Positions 10,140-20,626 of a DNA stretch of 64,000 bases are shown here, piece after piece; the stretch's first letter is position 1; the number at the start of each line of letters is the position of its first letter. The notes under the pieces are model-generated. The model saw nothing but the letters and a program-made list of their open reading frames with translations. It searched no databases and was not told the DNA's origin. Both the position numbers and the translations under genes were made by a program. Origin of the DNA: Rhypophila decipiens (lineage: Eukaryota > Ascomycota > Sordariomycetes > Sordariales > Naviculisporaceae); the NCBI GenBank assembly GCA_033297075.1, contig MU858151.1:1-64000 (forward strand), written 5' to 3'.

Positions 10140-11162
10140 TCACTCCTCCTCTGGCCCCTCGGGTGCGGTAAACTTGACCATGCTCCTCTGGATGCGTCTC
10201 TGGGCCTCGATGGGCAGACTGGACAGCGGCGTCCAATTGGCAATGTAGTGAGGCCCGCGATTCATGTACACCCTGGACCGGTCTTCAGTCTGGGAGGCGT
10301 TCGGCGGGTAGTATGGTGTTCTCCTGCAGGTTTTGGTCTCAATGATTGAGTCATACTCTGTGGGTGCCTTCATTTCGAGCATCTCGGGCTCATTATTCAG
10401 TGTCTTGTCACTGGAGGCCCCCGGGATGGGAATCGGCGCGCTGGTTGCGCTAGAGGGGAAATACGCCTCGTCGGGTGAGTTTTGCGGAGCCCGGGGAAAG
10501 TTGGCTGGCATGCACGGGGACAGGGGCGATGGGAGGAGGAACGATGTGTCCTCCAAACTGTCGAAAATGTTGAGACCAGACGCAGTAGAGGATGTCTCAA
10601 TGGGTTCCAGCAGCTGAGGTTCATGCTTGGTGAGCAGCTTTGGTGGCTGGACTGAGAGCTGAAGACGTCCTGGACGAGTCGATTTGGGCCGTCGACTGCT
10701 GAGTCTGAAGGCTCTCAGGTGTGGCGGAGTCGTTTTGGGGAGGAATTGCTCCCATGGCTTGAAATTGGGACTGCCCGGGGGAGTAGGAGTAGTCGCTGCA
10801 GTATCAGGGCTATCCAGAGTCAACAGCGCGAAGCTCCGGTCGGGTGACAGGTCCGACAGTGAAGGAGACGAGCCTCGGTCTGAAGAGGATTCATCATCAG
10901 ACGAGCTTGGCGGACTATCGGGAATATCCGCAATGAAGCTGTCGATGGCCTTGGTCAGGTCGTAATAGTCCGCCAGGGACCCGTAACCGAGCGCAGCAGT
11001 TGAAGCCATCTTGTGCTGCTGCTGGACTTGCTGTTCCGAAGGAACCGCGGACCCAGAAAAGGGCCATAGGGTGGCCTCTTTTCCGTCCTGGAGGTGAATG
11101 GCAGACGTCTCTGGGTCCTGCCCAAAGACATTCTGCTCGGCTTGGTTATCCCAGAAAGGCAT
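10140..11162 (-). CDS. Hypothetical Ser/Pro-rich disordered protein
   Basis: 340 residues from the ATG at 11162 (sequence MPFWDNQ); the frame is open further upstream but without a better start. Residues about 75-180 are strongly Ser/Asp/Pro-rich with acidic Ser clusters (DDESSSD) typical of casein-kinase-type phosphorylation regions. The C-terminal quarter is less biased and contains YIANWTPLSSLPIEAQRRIQ, which looks like a short folded or binding segment. There is no signal peptide or membrane segment. I know no family for it. Its 3' end lies only about 40 bp from a dispersed repeat copy. A regulatory or scaffold role is possible but unsupported. Confidence 0.65.
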   Translation of the reverse strand: MPFWDNQAEQNVFGQDPETSAIHLQDGKEATLWPFSGSAVPSEQQVQQQHKMASTAALGYGSLADYYDLTKAIDSFIADIPDSPPSSSDDESSSDRGSSPSLSDLSPDRSFALLTLDSPDTAATTPTPPGSPNFKPWEQFLPKTTPPHLRAFRLSSRRPKSTRPGRLQLSVQPPKLLTKHEPQLLEPIETSSTASGLNIFDSLEDTSFLLPSPLSPCMPANFPRAPQNSPDEAYFPSSATSAPIPIPGASSDKTLNNEPEMLEMKAPTEYDSIIETKTCRRTPYYPPNASQTEDRSRVYMNRGPHYIANWTPLSSLPIEAQRRIQRSMVKFTAPEGPEEE

Positions 11163-11993
11163 TATGAAAGAGTAAACAATGAGATGTGAAGAAAAATGGT
11201 GTCTTGAAATTTCAACAAAGGATGAGGAAGCTGGTCTCTTGTCCGGCAAAACAGGCCACGATGATGGGAAACAAAGAAAGATGGTCGATGACCGAGAAAG
11301 AAGCCAGGCCAGCCGGTCGAACGGGTCTTAAGTGTCGGATGGCGATGCTCAAGAATGGCCGTTGCGAGAGGACTCAGTTGGCGATTCTGTAGGGTCTGAG
11401 ATGGGCCTGCCTGCCATTTGATGTCAAGGATGATGATACTTATTGAGGCTGACATGGCCAACAGCGGTGTTTTGGGCCCATCCCATTCCGGCTAAAATTA
11501 GACCCCAATCCTGGTTCCTGGGGGTTTCGCCAATCGGCATCGTCAAGATCTCGGGGTTTGCGGCGTTGTTGAGCCCATGTCAGATTTCTGGGGCCGACCT
11601 GATCGGCCAACGATGAGATCCTGCGACGCCCACGCGGTTTCAATTGGCAGGTCAAAATCTCCGCAGCCAGCGGCACAGGACCCGAAGAAGCCGATCGCAG
11701 AGACCCAGACTGCTGGGAATAGTACGAAACCGGGGCAGGGCAATTGTTTCGATTCAGGTACCGTTGGCCCGGTTTGTTCTCGAAACACGTGCTGCTGATT
11801 TCGTTGGTTCTTGATGTAGATATGGTTGGCCAGGGATGTCTATCCATGTGCGCCAGAGGCTCGTCTCCAAACTGTTGGGACGACATTTGCACAGCAGCGT
11901 TAATCTCGGCGGCAAGGACATGATGAGAATTTACTGGCTTATAGAGAAAGAGAGAAAGAGAGAAAAAGAGAGAAAAGAAAAACGAAGGTTTTA
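11163..11993. other. Upstream region of the Ser/Pro-rich gene
   Basis: No supported gene. A purine-rich GAGAAAGA tract lies at about 11943-11975, next to the fold-back repeat remnant. Confidence 0.5.
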
Positions 11994-12060
11994 AGCAATG
12001 CTTCACGAACAACAAACACTCAAAATTCAACTCACTCATGTGAGTGAAGCGTTGCTATTT
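11994..12060. repeat. Fold-back remnant of the GC-hairpin repeat family
   Basis: The right end of the repeat family (GTGAAGCRTTGCT) occurs here twice, once inverted at about 11995-12007 and once direct at about 12040-12053. The first copy keeps about 40 bp of family sequence including AACAAACACTCAAA. The head-to-head arrangement forms a potential cruciform and suggests nested or recombined copies, together with copy B 50 bp downstream. Confidence 0.7.
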
Positions 12061-12104
12061 ACGGGACAATTTGACAGAGTTTTTCGGGCTCTCATTGGCC
12101 AGAG

Positions 12105-12299
12105 CTGAAGCTCTTCAAAGCCGATTTCACCACCAAAACAGTCATTAACAACGAAAACTTCATCAATAAGTCGTTTACAGCTGTATCTTGCCGGGGGCTT
12201 GGGGGCTGGCCCCCAAAAGACTGGGGGTTTGGGGGCTTGGCCCCATAAAAGTTGGCTGTTTGAGTGTTTGTTTTGAGTGAAGCGTTGCTTTCCTTACGT
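12105..12299 (+). repeat. Dispersed GC-hairpin repeat, copy B
   Basis: Same order and orientation as 9863-10100: CTGAAGCTCTTCAAA left end, paired G-run/C-run hairpins in the middle, TTTGAGTGTTTGTTTTGAGT right part. It is shorter because it lacks the 45-base insertion. The G-runs (GGGGGCTTGGGGGC) could also form a G-quadruplex. Confidence 0.8.
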
Positions 12300-12618
12300 G
12301 GTGGCCTGCGTGCCTCGTCGGGATATTTTATAACTAGTCCACTTTTCGATGAACTGCTTAGGATGGAATCCAAGGCAACTGAGACGAAGTCCACAGGGAC
12401 ACGCCCATGCCCTGAAGCAATAATTTTATTTTTCTCCCTGCCAAACATGCAAAACCGCCATGTGTACTAGCATACATTATTCCATACTGTCAGCCAAACA
12501 CCGCATTTCACCTGTCGCAAGCATGCTAAAAGTACTGGCAGGACATGTTCCTGCCCTCCCCTGTCGCTTCTTATCAATCCCCGGCTAGTCTTTTTGACAT
12601 CCCTGGTCAATAACCACC

Positions 12619-13617
12619 TCATTCCTCATCACCGATGCGGATTCTGCCTTCTGCAGCCAGACCATGCGACCACCAGCCAGTCATGTCGATGTTGGTTTCT
12701 TGCATGGCACGATGGCTGAACAGCAGCCAGGCTCCAAAGACGGGCTTGGCGAGAAAGTCGAGGACGGCGTAGATCATAATCTCGGTGTCGATGGATGGCT
12801 TGTGGGAGCCGTTGACGATGCCCCAGACACTAGAGGATACATGTTAGCTGCCGTCGATATACATCATGGCTGAAGGGACGAGAACTCACATGGGATAGGC
12901 AGTCCAGACCAAAAAGGTAAACAGGCCCAAGGACCCAAACAGCCTCGAGACGCCGGCTCCCTTGTTGCCAACCACGCGGGTGCCGTGGAGGGCCACGTGC
13001 CAAATGACAAACATATACGAGATGCAGCTGATGGCGTACCATCCCCAGGTCTGAGCGGTCCCCTCGGTGCCAAAGGCCGAGAACATGGCGGTCAAGATCA
13101 TGATGACGTTGGCAACGACGGCCATGAGGGTATGAGCGCCGTCGATGCCCGCGAGCAGGGAAAGCTGGAGCAGGAGCAGGGGCGTGGTCAGGGCCCAGTC
13201 CACATATCGAACCCAGTACACCTGGCGACAGACCTCGTGGTACATGTCAGGGGTGTGCTTGTGGGCGTCGCGAACCGTGACACAGTTGTAGGCTTCCCCG
13301 TCGCCAGATGCCAGGGCAAAGTAGGAGATGGTGGCGATGATGGCCATCAGAGTGCTCAGGACGTGGTATATCCGCTTCGAGACAGGAACGTTCCACGAAA
13401 GCACTGCAAACACGCCCGATGTGACCAGCATGAGGGCAAAGACCACCCACAGGGTCCGGTGGCCTGCGTCCCCGAGGACCTGCCATTCGGTCGGCGTCGG
13501 GATGATGGTGGGAATGGGGCCCGGCGTCCCGGTGGCCGTGGCTGTGGCCGTCATGGTCGGCTTGGGGAATTTGGTATGCATCATGGTGTGTGTCCGAGTC
13601 GTCGTCTGCCAGCTCAT
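12619..13617 (-). CDS. Microbial-type rhodopsin (fungal opsin)
   Basis: Seven-helix retinal protein of 312 residues. Exons are 13617-12890 and 12829-12619, with a 60-bp intron (GTGAGT donor). Residues aligned to bacteriorhodopsin keep a constant offset of 55: Arg137 (R82), Asp140 (D85, counter-ion), Asp267 (D212) and Lys271 (K216, Schiff-base lysine in VLDFLAKPVFG). So it should bind retinal, unlike lysine-less opsin-related proteins. The position of the proton donor D96 is Gln151 (TTPLLLLQL) rather than Asp or Glu, so fast proton pumping is unlikely and a slow or sensory photocycle is more plausible. A Thr-rich N-terminus precedes helix A. No carotenoid gene is seen nearby. An upstream in-frame extension to 13809 lacks rhodopsin features. 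Confidence 0.93.
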
Positions 13618-14940
13618 GGACAGATTTTTAACAACGATGGGGGCTCTTCCACTCAGAAGATGGATGGATGGAGAGAAAATGAAGCCCATCTCAACGATGA
13701 ACAACAGCCATTTTATCAATCGACAAGTGGCAAACAAGCCAACAGCAGGCCGGCAATCCGAAGAGAACAAGAACAAGGAAAGCGGAGAATATGCACCAAG
13801 TGCGGTCACCTGCGGTGTGAAGCTGTAAGCTCGACGTCATATATCCGAGGAGGACAGCCGTTGAAAGACATTCACGATCTCAATTCCCCCACCCGATTCG
13901 CCGGGGGGTAAGCTCTAGGCTGTAGCGTCCCATTACTCTCACAATGCTGCGTTTTGCACTCTTGTGCAGAGTTCTCAAGCAAGCCGTTTCTTGCGGTGAT
14001 GCTGCACATGAAAGAGGCCCAGCACTGTGATTCGCTGGCGTCGAGAAAGTTGGACAAATCTCTTGGAGCTCGGCGTGTCGATCTCGATGCGCGGGGAAGT
14101 GCCCTGTATACGAGGGCCTCTGCCGCGTCAGCTGCGCCGGGTGCAACCGCCAATCGACGGGTGAACAAGTCGATGACGATTTGCAGTTGTTGGCGTGCTG
14201 GGAAAGTGGAAAGAGTGAAGGGAAGCGTGGCATGGCTCCAACTCTACGTCCAAAGAAGTATATAGTGCTGACGTGGGAGTTGTTGAGGTCGTGAGAGTGT
14301 TGATGTTGGAGCCCCTGAACAAGTCCAGCCAGAGGAACTGCTTTGGCATCCATAGATCCTACAAAAAATGGTACAGGTATCCAACAGATTCGCACAAAGA
14401 ACCGTGATTTTCTGTCACGTCCTTTATTGAGGACATGACAAACAGCTCAATGGTGATTGGCTCGGAAGCTGCCGTCCTCAAAGCCAGTGCAGGTTGAAGA
14501 TCCACCCCGAATTCTCCGAGAGCATTCTCATTGGCCAGGGCGGTTTTAGCACTGGCGGTTACGTCACTTGACCTGCCCGCCTTTTGGAGGGGCTCTCGAG
14601 AACATGACACTGAACACTGAATGCATTGAAGAACATGGCGCAGTTTTGGTCGTTTGTTTGTGCCTGGCCCGGGTTGCCCAGTCCGGCCAACAAAGGCGAT
14701 GCATTATCCTTTGAGCTATGACAGTCAGAGGGCCCCAAGGATGCCTTGCAGCCTATTACAGCTGCCTCTTCTCAAACTGCTGACCTGTGCTAGCTTCGTT
14801 TACCCCTCCAGACCTTGACGCCTTCCCGACACAAACCATCACCTCGATCTTGATCCCAAACTTCACAGTCGACAACAACAAGAAAAGCCCCTCCCGACAA
14901 CGCTCATACACATAACCTGATCAACCGAACTCTGCGCAAA
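13618..14940. other. Divergent intergenic region between opsin and Cys-Pro-Val protein
   Basis: 1.3 kb separating two genes transcribed away from each other, so it holds both promoters. Inverted CCAAT boxes (ATTGG) are visible at about 14456 and 14530. Open frames inside it are short and unsupported. Confidence 0.5.
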
Positions 14941-15396
14941 ATGGCCACCATGCAGCAATGCCCCGTTGTCGGCACCATCAACACGACCCTGCCGCCGTCG
15001 CACCCCGACGTTGACCTCTCCAAGCCGGGCCAGACCTGCCCCGTCGTCGGCGCAAAGACGGACCACCATCACAACCTGCACAAGCACCCGAACGTGACCA
15101 TCCCCGAGGGCAAGTCGCCGGCTGACGCGTCGGCCTGCCCCGTCATCAGCAACAAGCTAGTCAACGAGCCCAAGTCCAAGGAGATGGACGACGAGGTCTG
15201 CCCCGTCGTCGGCACCGCCACCACCGTCCTCCCGCCCGACCACCCGAGCACGGCCGACAAGAGCGACGATGTCGAGTGCCCCGTCACCAAGGCCAAGGTC
15301 GGCCATCACAAGGGGAAGCTCCACGGCCACCCTGATCTGTCGCATGCACCTGCCGGCGCTGTCTGTCCCGTCGCAGGCACCACGGTACAATGTTGA
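14941..15396 (+). CDS. Duplicated Cys-Pro-Val / His-motif protein
   Basis: 151 residues in one exon; the ATG at 14941 has a good context. The protein is two tandem modules of about 75-80 residues. Each contains three Cys-Pro-Val motifs (Cys7, 33, 66 and Cys87, 113, 142), an LPPxHP motif after the first, and a His cluster of the type HHxxxLHxHP after the second. There is no signal peptide or membrane segment, so it is probably cytosolic. Cys-Pro motifs resemble heme-regulatory motifs, where Cys binds heme iron, and the His clusters could supply further ligands. Binding of heme or another metal is an inference. It is strongly GC-rich and codon-biased, as in a well-expressed gene. I know no characterised family. 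A ferric reductase lies 1.7 kb away. Confidence 0.85.
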   Translation: MATMQQCPVVGTINTTLPPSHPDVDLSKPGQTCPVVGAKTDHHHNLHKHPNVTIPEGKSPADASACPVISNKLVNEPKSKEMDDEVCPVVGTATTVLPPDHPSTADKSDDVECPVTKAKVGHHKGKLHGHPDLSHAPAGAVCPVAGTTVQC

Positions 15397-15916
15397 GGGT
15401 GGGAAAGGCTGGGACGATAATCCAGAATGTGTGTGGGTACATGGTATAGGCGCCTGGGGCGGAGAGGTCTGCTTTCACGGGTCAAGCACTCGTTCAGAGG
15501 CCTGCGAGGACTGAAAGATGCCGGAGAAAGCTTGCCTTTGCGAAGCGCGCTCCATATGTCTTTTATAGTGACCTTGACTGCACTGAAGATATAGTAGACA
15601 ATACAGATTCGTGTTTCTCGAATACCAGGGCAGCCGCCCGTGACAGGAGTACACTATCCGACACAACCTTCGGCCAATATCTGGACTGATGACTACCGGG
15701 TAACCGATTCAAGGCTTTCCGGGCAGGTTCAACGGCGTTGGGCTCCGGCTCTCTCCAAGTACAGCCTGATTGTCGTTCTCACCAGAGTTGGGCGCCGGAA
15801 GCGTATCTGGATTCTGGTCTCCGTTCTGCTCCCCAGTCGCCGCATCTGCGCCAATATGTGGTATATACAAGAAAATGAGACCATGCATCGATCCAATCCG
15901 GCACCTCCGCATCACA
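15397..15916. other. Convergent 3' intergenic region
   Basis: Lies between the stops of the plus-strand Cys-Pro-Val gene and the minus-strand DUF3328 gene. No gene is supported; both terminators must lie here. Confidence 0.5.
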
Positions 15917-16778
15917 TCAGCTTGACAAGGTGGCTTCGGCCGGCAGCAGCTCGTTCCGCCAGGCCATGGCGCCGTGCTTGTTTGCCCAGTCCAGCACGGC
16001 CTCGTAGTCCCTGCACTCGTGTCGAGATCCCCAGCCCGGGCCAGCCTCTGTTGACCCTTCGAGCGTTGTGTCGGCATTGCACATGATGCCCTGCCGGATG
16101 TAATCAAAGCAGTGTGCCGTATGGTGAGCCACTTCCTTGGTGATTTCCACGCCGCTGTACCCTGCCTGGAGATGCTCGACGAGGTATGACTATTCACACT
16201 TGGTCAGTTTGTCCCCATTATCTTGGATGAGTGGTGAACTTACCAGACAATGCAGTTGGTGAAAGACAGTCATCATATATCCCGGCCCGTCGGTATGTCG
16301 GTCGAGCGCCACCGTATAGGGGTCGCCCAGATCCGAGTACTTTTCTCGCTCGGGAATCCGCACATAGCCACGCGCCGCCGCGCTCAGCTCGATCCAGTTG
16401 TGCAGTGCCAAGAGGGTCGTTCGGTTGTCCTTGGTGAACATGTCTTCGTTCATGTATCGTGGCTGGGGCACAAACGTGACCATCTTTCGAGGGACTGTCG
16501 TCAGATCGTCAGAAGTGCACGCATCAAACGTGGCAGGCATTTGACCTACACTCTGGCACCGGCGTGCGGCTTGCTCTGTCTCCGCCAATCTTGCAAGAAA
16601 AGGACGGCGGGCGAACGAGGAGGGCGACAATAGCCAAGGCCATGATGCCCTCGAGGAGCAGCCGCCAGTACTGCCTTTGCGGTCGCGGACTGATGGTCTC
16701 TTCGTCGCGTCGAGACGCGATACTCGACAGGAATCCCTGCTCCTCCTCATCGTGGTCTTCCTTTCGTCGGTGGTCCAT
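15917..16778 (-). CDS. UstYa-like (DUF3328) protein
   Basis: 250 residues from three exons: 16778-16550, 16494-16244 and 16189-15917. Introns are 55 and 54 bp with GTAGGT and GTAAGT donors. A single membrane helix spans about residues 37-56, after an acidic and basic cytosolic N-terminus. Both signature motifs are intact: HQLHC at 155-159 and HTAHC at 183-187, the latter followed by CNADTTLEG. Characterised members (UstYa/UstYb in ustiloxin and related ribosomal peptide clusters) carry out oxidative cyclisation or other oxidations of peptides and small molecules, with metal ligands in HxxHC. Here no precursor peptide with Kex2-type repeats and no tyrosinase or methyltransferase lies nearby, so it looks like a stand-alone copy whose substrate is unknown. 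Confidence 0.88.
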
Positions 16779-17129
16779 TTTTGGTGGTGATCAGCAGCGC
16801 TCGAGCCTGGCGATTCAACTGGGCGACATGAAAGACATGGACCGGACGTCGACAAGATCAGGATCGCGATAAACACGACCCAAGAAGTTTTGCCACACCA
16901 CCTGACGACGATATTGTCTTGGGGACGTATGTCAATGCAAGTGGCGGGGTCAATTTAGCCTGAAACGAACATCGGGAGCAAGACGCCGAAGTGTGGTGAC
17001 TGTTGGGGTTAGCCGGCGAGTCGATCGACGACCATGTTACATTGTCACTTGGCGGGAGTGGTACTGCAAGATGTTGTTGATATTGATACTGGTCAAGCAA
17101 CAGGAAGACTACGCATGTACCATAGGAAA
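16779..17129. other. Short intergenic region between ferric reductase and DUF3328 gene
   Basis: 350 bp between two genes read in the same (minus) direction. It holds the reductase terminator and the DUF3328 promoter. I see no coding content. Confidence 0.5.
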
Positions 17130-19395
17130 CTACCACGAATAGGCATCAACCTCGAGCTCAAAAACCGTCTTGCCCTTTCTTCCGGCCTTTACAACTGCCG
17201 CCCGAACATCGTCGCAGAGTCCGCCAGGTCCAGAGACGACAACGCCGACACGATGCCATCCTATAGCGGCCTCCTCGGAAACCAGTTCATCGACATTGAA
17301 TCGCCTACCGACTCGCACGTCCTTGGTCCCGGTCACAGCGCTAAGCTCGACATTGTCTACCAGTGTACGGGCCGAGTCGGAAACACTCCAGGCAAGCTTG
17401 GTATTCCAGTGGTTATGCGCCCAGGGAAGGACGCCCGTGATGCCGATGCCTCCTGCAATCAACAAGAGCCTGTCACAGCCGAGGATCTCGCTGGTGTGGG
17501 TGATGTTGCTGTACGGTCCGTCGACAAGTGTGATGAGCCCGTCGTCTGCCTTGAGATGCTTTGTGATGCCGCCTTCCTTTTTGACCAACAATGTGATTCC
17601 GGCACTGCTCTTGGCTGTTTCCTCACCTGATGCGACCCTGTTTGTCCGGGGAACCATTGCTCCCAGCTGCTTCTCCTCGTCCTTGGACCATGAAGGGCTT
17701 CCCTCTTCCTCGCTCGAAGCTGATCTTGCATGAGAACCGGCACCCATCTCCGCCTTCTTCTGTAGCATATAAGTAGGAATGATGCTGAACGGATGGTTCT
17801 CCCAGGGCCGCAACTTGCTGCCCAGCGTAGGAAAGAAGGCATATACATGCTTGCCGGGCTCACTGCCCCATCTCACTCCAGGGACGTCGATCCTGATGTA
17901 CCCGGCTCCGAGATCAGTCACTTTGGACTTCCGGACGCCGGCCTTGAGAACTCTCACTATCCTCACAACTCGATCGAATGCCCAGACCCCAATCCCGACG
18001 TAGATCCACAGTTCGTAGCCCCAGGTGATCTCGGGCCATCTGATTGTGCTAGTCGTCTTGTACCACAAAATAACATGATACCAGCTGCCAACGACAATAA
18101 AGACCGCCAGCAGAATATGCGAGATCAAGAACAGCTCGTACCGTGCTTTGCGGACATATAGCCCGCTAAACAGGACCGAAAACACCGTGGCAATCGTAGC
18201 AACAGCGCCCCAAATCCACCACGTCTCGTTTGCCTGGGCTGCATAATACTGTAGTCCAATAATGGAATGGACGACGACGTAAAGCATAAAGACACGTGCG
18301 ACCCAGCGATGAAGCAGCAAAAAGGTGGCATGCGACCAGTTGGTCAGCCACAGCAGAAGATTGTTGCGGGCCGAAAAGAGAAAGAGGATGGGCAAGAGGA
18401 CGAGGCCCAGTGTGCCGGTGCGGTAAAGGACATAGGCCGAGATTTCGGACCAGCTGTCGGAGAACCACCCGTTTGGTTGTCTTGACTGGAAGCCCACGCT
18501 GGAGAGAATTACATTGAGCGATATGAATAGGATGATATAAAGCGTCTGGCCGATCGTGGGAGCGTTTCCGAGGAGATAGGGCAGCGGCCGCACTTGATAG
18601 TTGGAGATCAAGGAGGGAAAGACGAGATAGGGGTTGACCTGAAGATGTGTGACAAGGTTAGTGCCTCGTGCCTGAATGTCAAACTACATAAAGACCTAAA
18701 GAGTGGTGGTTACCTTGTGAATGAGTCTGCTCATGAACGGCAGGTAGCCAAGTAGTGTCAGGGCGACGGGGAGGCCAAGAGAAGCAATGATGATGGCGAG
18801 ACTGTCTGTGTCAGACTTGCAACATGATCGAAATGCTGGGTTTGGTGGCCTACCCAAAATGCGACTCCAGGATGCCCTCTTGCACGATATTCTTGTGAAT
18901 GTTCCACTGCGCCAGATACTTGGTCGGGTTGACCAGCGAAGTCTGGTTGAGCACCTTGTCGGCCGACGTGAGCTCATAGGTGGGCGGGTCTCGCCTGGCG
19001 TTCTCCAGGGCGACCGAGTATGGCCATTTTGGAGCCACCTTGTTGCCGCCCGTGATCCAGTCCTCCCAGAACCTTTCCAGCTTCGAGATCGGTGCATCAT
19101 CCTCGCCGCACTTTTGGCTGAAGCACCACGCCACCGAGGTCAGGTAGGCATCATCCTGGGCAAAGCACTCAGGGGGGGTCTTGGCAGACCCGTGGCCGCC
19201 ATGCCCGCCATGAGAATGGCTGGTCGGGGTGCAGGACAGCTGGTATCCAGAAGCAAAGGATCTCCAGCACGACTGGGCGCAGAGAGGATCATATGGGAGG
19301 AAGCCGTACCCTATAATCCTCACCGGAGCCGCCGCAAGCACCGGACTCGCTGACAGCGCCGTCGAGGCCAGGAGGGCAAGAGAAAAGACCAACAT
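17130..19395 (-). CDS. Ferric/cupric reductase (FRE-type NADPH metalloreductase)
   Basis: 712 residues from exons 19395-18854, 18801-18714 and 18638-17130; the introns are 52 and 75 bp. The ATG at 19395 starts a cleavable signal peptide (about residues 1-20). A Cys-rich extracellular part with a His/Gly stretch (SHSHGGHGGHG) follows. Then comes the ferric-reductase transmembrane domain with paired heme-ligand histidines (in SHATFLLLHRW, VVHSI and SHILLAVF...WYH). The FAD-binding motif HPFSI and NAD(P)-binding motifs GGIGITGVLPW and VSGPGGLCDDV complete it. Family members move electrons from NADPH through FAD and two hemes to extracellular Fe(III) or Cu(II) before uptake; some relatives make superoxide. 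No ferroxidase, permease or siderophore gene is next to it. The SHSHGGHGGHG segment may bind metal. Confidence 0.93.
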
Positions 19396-20626
19396 TGTCG
19401 TTCTGTACGATACCACTGGTGTTCAAGACAGACAATACCACGCTGCATATCGTATGCGCAAACGCTACAAGATATATACTAACTGTCCGTCCAGCCAAGA
19501 TCACGACTTGCCAGGTCCCGAGTTAGTATGAGCACATTTTCCGTGTTGGTCAATACTACGACGTCGACGCAGGTATTGTCTTGGCGGCACGGCCAAGGGA
19601 GCAAAACTCGCTCACTCTGCTCAATTGGTATCGGAGGAGAGCATTCTGGTGCCGTAAAGTCTTGTCAGAAGTCGAAAACCAGTAAACGCCATGCCCAATC
19701 TGGCTGACGGGGTTTTCTTTGAGATCTTGGTTGGCGAGGAGAGGTGGGAACGAACCCAAGGCCTGGGACCTCATGAGAAGCTAATTATGCATGTCACTGG
19801 GATTGAGGATGGGCTTGCGTTTGTTTGTGGAGTGGTATTATACACTGTGGGCTAACAAGAGAACACATAATCGGCCGGTAAAACGCCCTGGGAGCTGGCA
19901 GGCTTCACCTCAGGGACACGCCACACCTTGCGGCTATGTTATTGCCAGCACTCTGCTCTGCAATATGGCCTTTTCTGCTCGCACAAAACTACATAATACT
20001 AAAAATATCAGAGGACATGATCGGTGCTGAACTTACGGCAGCCATACTCCCAAACTCTAATACAATCAGCTCCACACGTAGATATACTTTTCCCACCCAT
20101 GAACCATATATTTGGTGGATAGACAGTTATTATTCCTACAAGAACTAAGGCTGAAACTCAAACACAAAATCCACCAAAGTCATTTCTAATGCTGCCAGTA
20201 GAGTTTAAAGGTTCGTAGGGTGTTGGATATTGAAACTTTGTCCACACGATGTGCTAAAAGTCGCCCATCTAAGCGGACTTTCCGTAGAAGTCTCTGCCTT
20301 ATTATAAAGTTTTGGTTCAGGAACAGGCTTTGTCAAGACCAGATACCTATTATGCTTTCTCTATTTTGTTTCCAAGTCGAAGTAGAACTGTAAATATTGG
20401 TTGAATACCCAAACTCAGAAGGTCTTGGGTATAAGAGAACTCTTCTCTGTGTTGCACATGTCTCTTTGCTTCCTCCCGTCTACTATCTCACAATCCGTCT
20501 TGAGACACATCCGCCGAATCTTCAGTTCCAGCTCGACCAAATCTTCCGAGTCAAGATTCCTCAACCCATACAGTGAGCGAGAACTGGATTTTATACGCCA
20601 CCGACTTGCCATTAGGTCAAGCAATC
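19396..20626. other. Intergenic, upstream of reductase and of the repeat protein
   Basis: Shared divergent upstream region. No gene is supported. An open frame at 20401-20790 overlaps the next gene in another frame and could include a 5' exon, but no convincing splice pair was found. Confidence 0.45.

Noticed and set aside
9895..12448. Similar minus-strand peptides (KESNASL...PQSFGG) at both GC-hairpin repeat copies
   Set aside because: The similarity reflects the repeated DNA. The frames start in unrelated flanks and neither has a shared start or stop, so no conserved protein is claimed.
12985..13911. 308-codon plus-strand open frame
   Set aside because: Antisense to the opsin exon; Gly/His/Arg-biased composition with no features.
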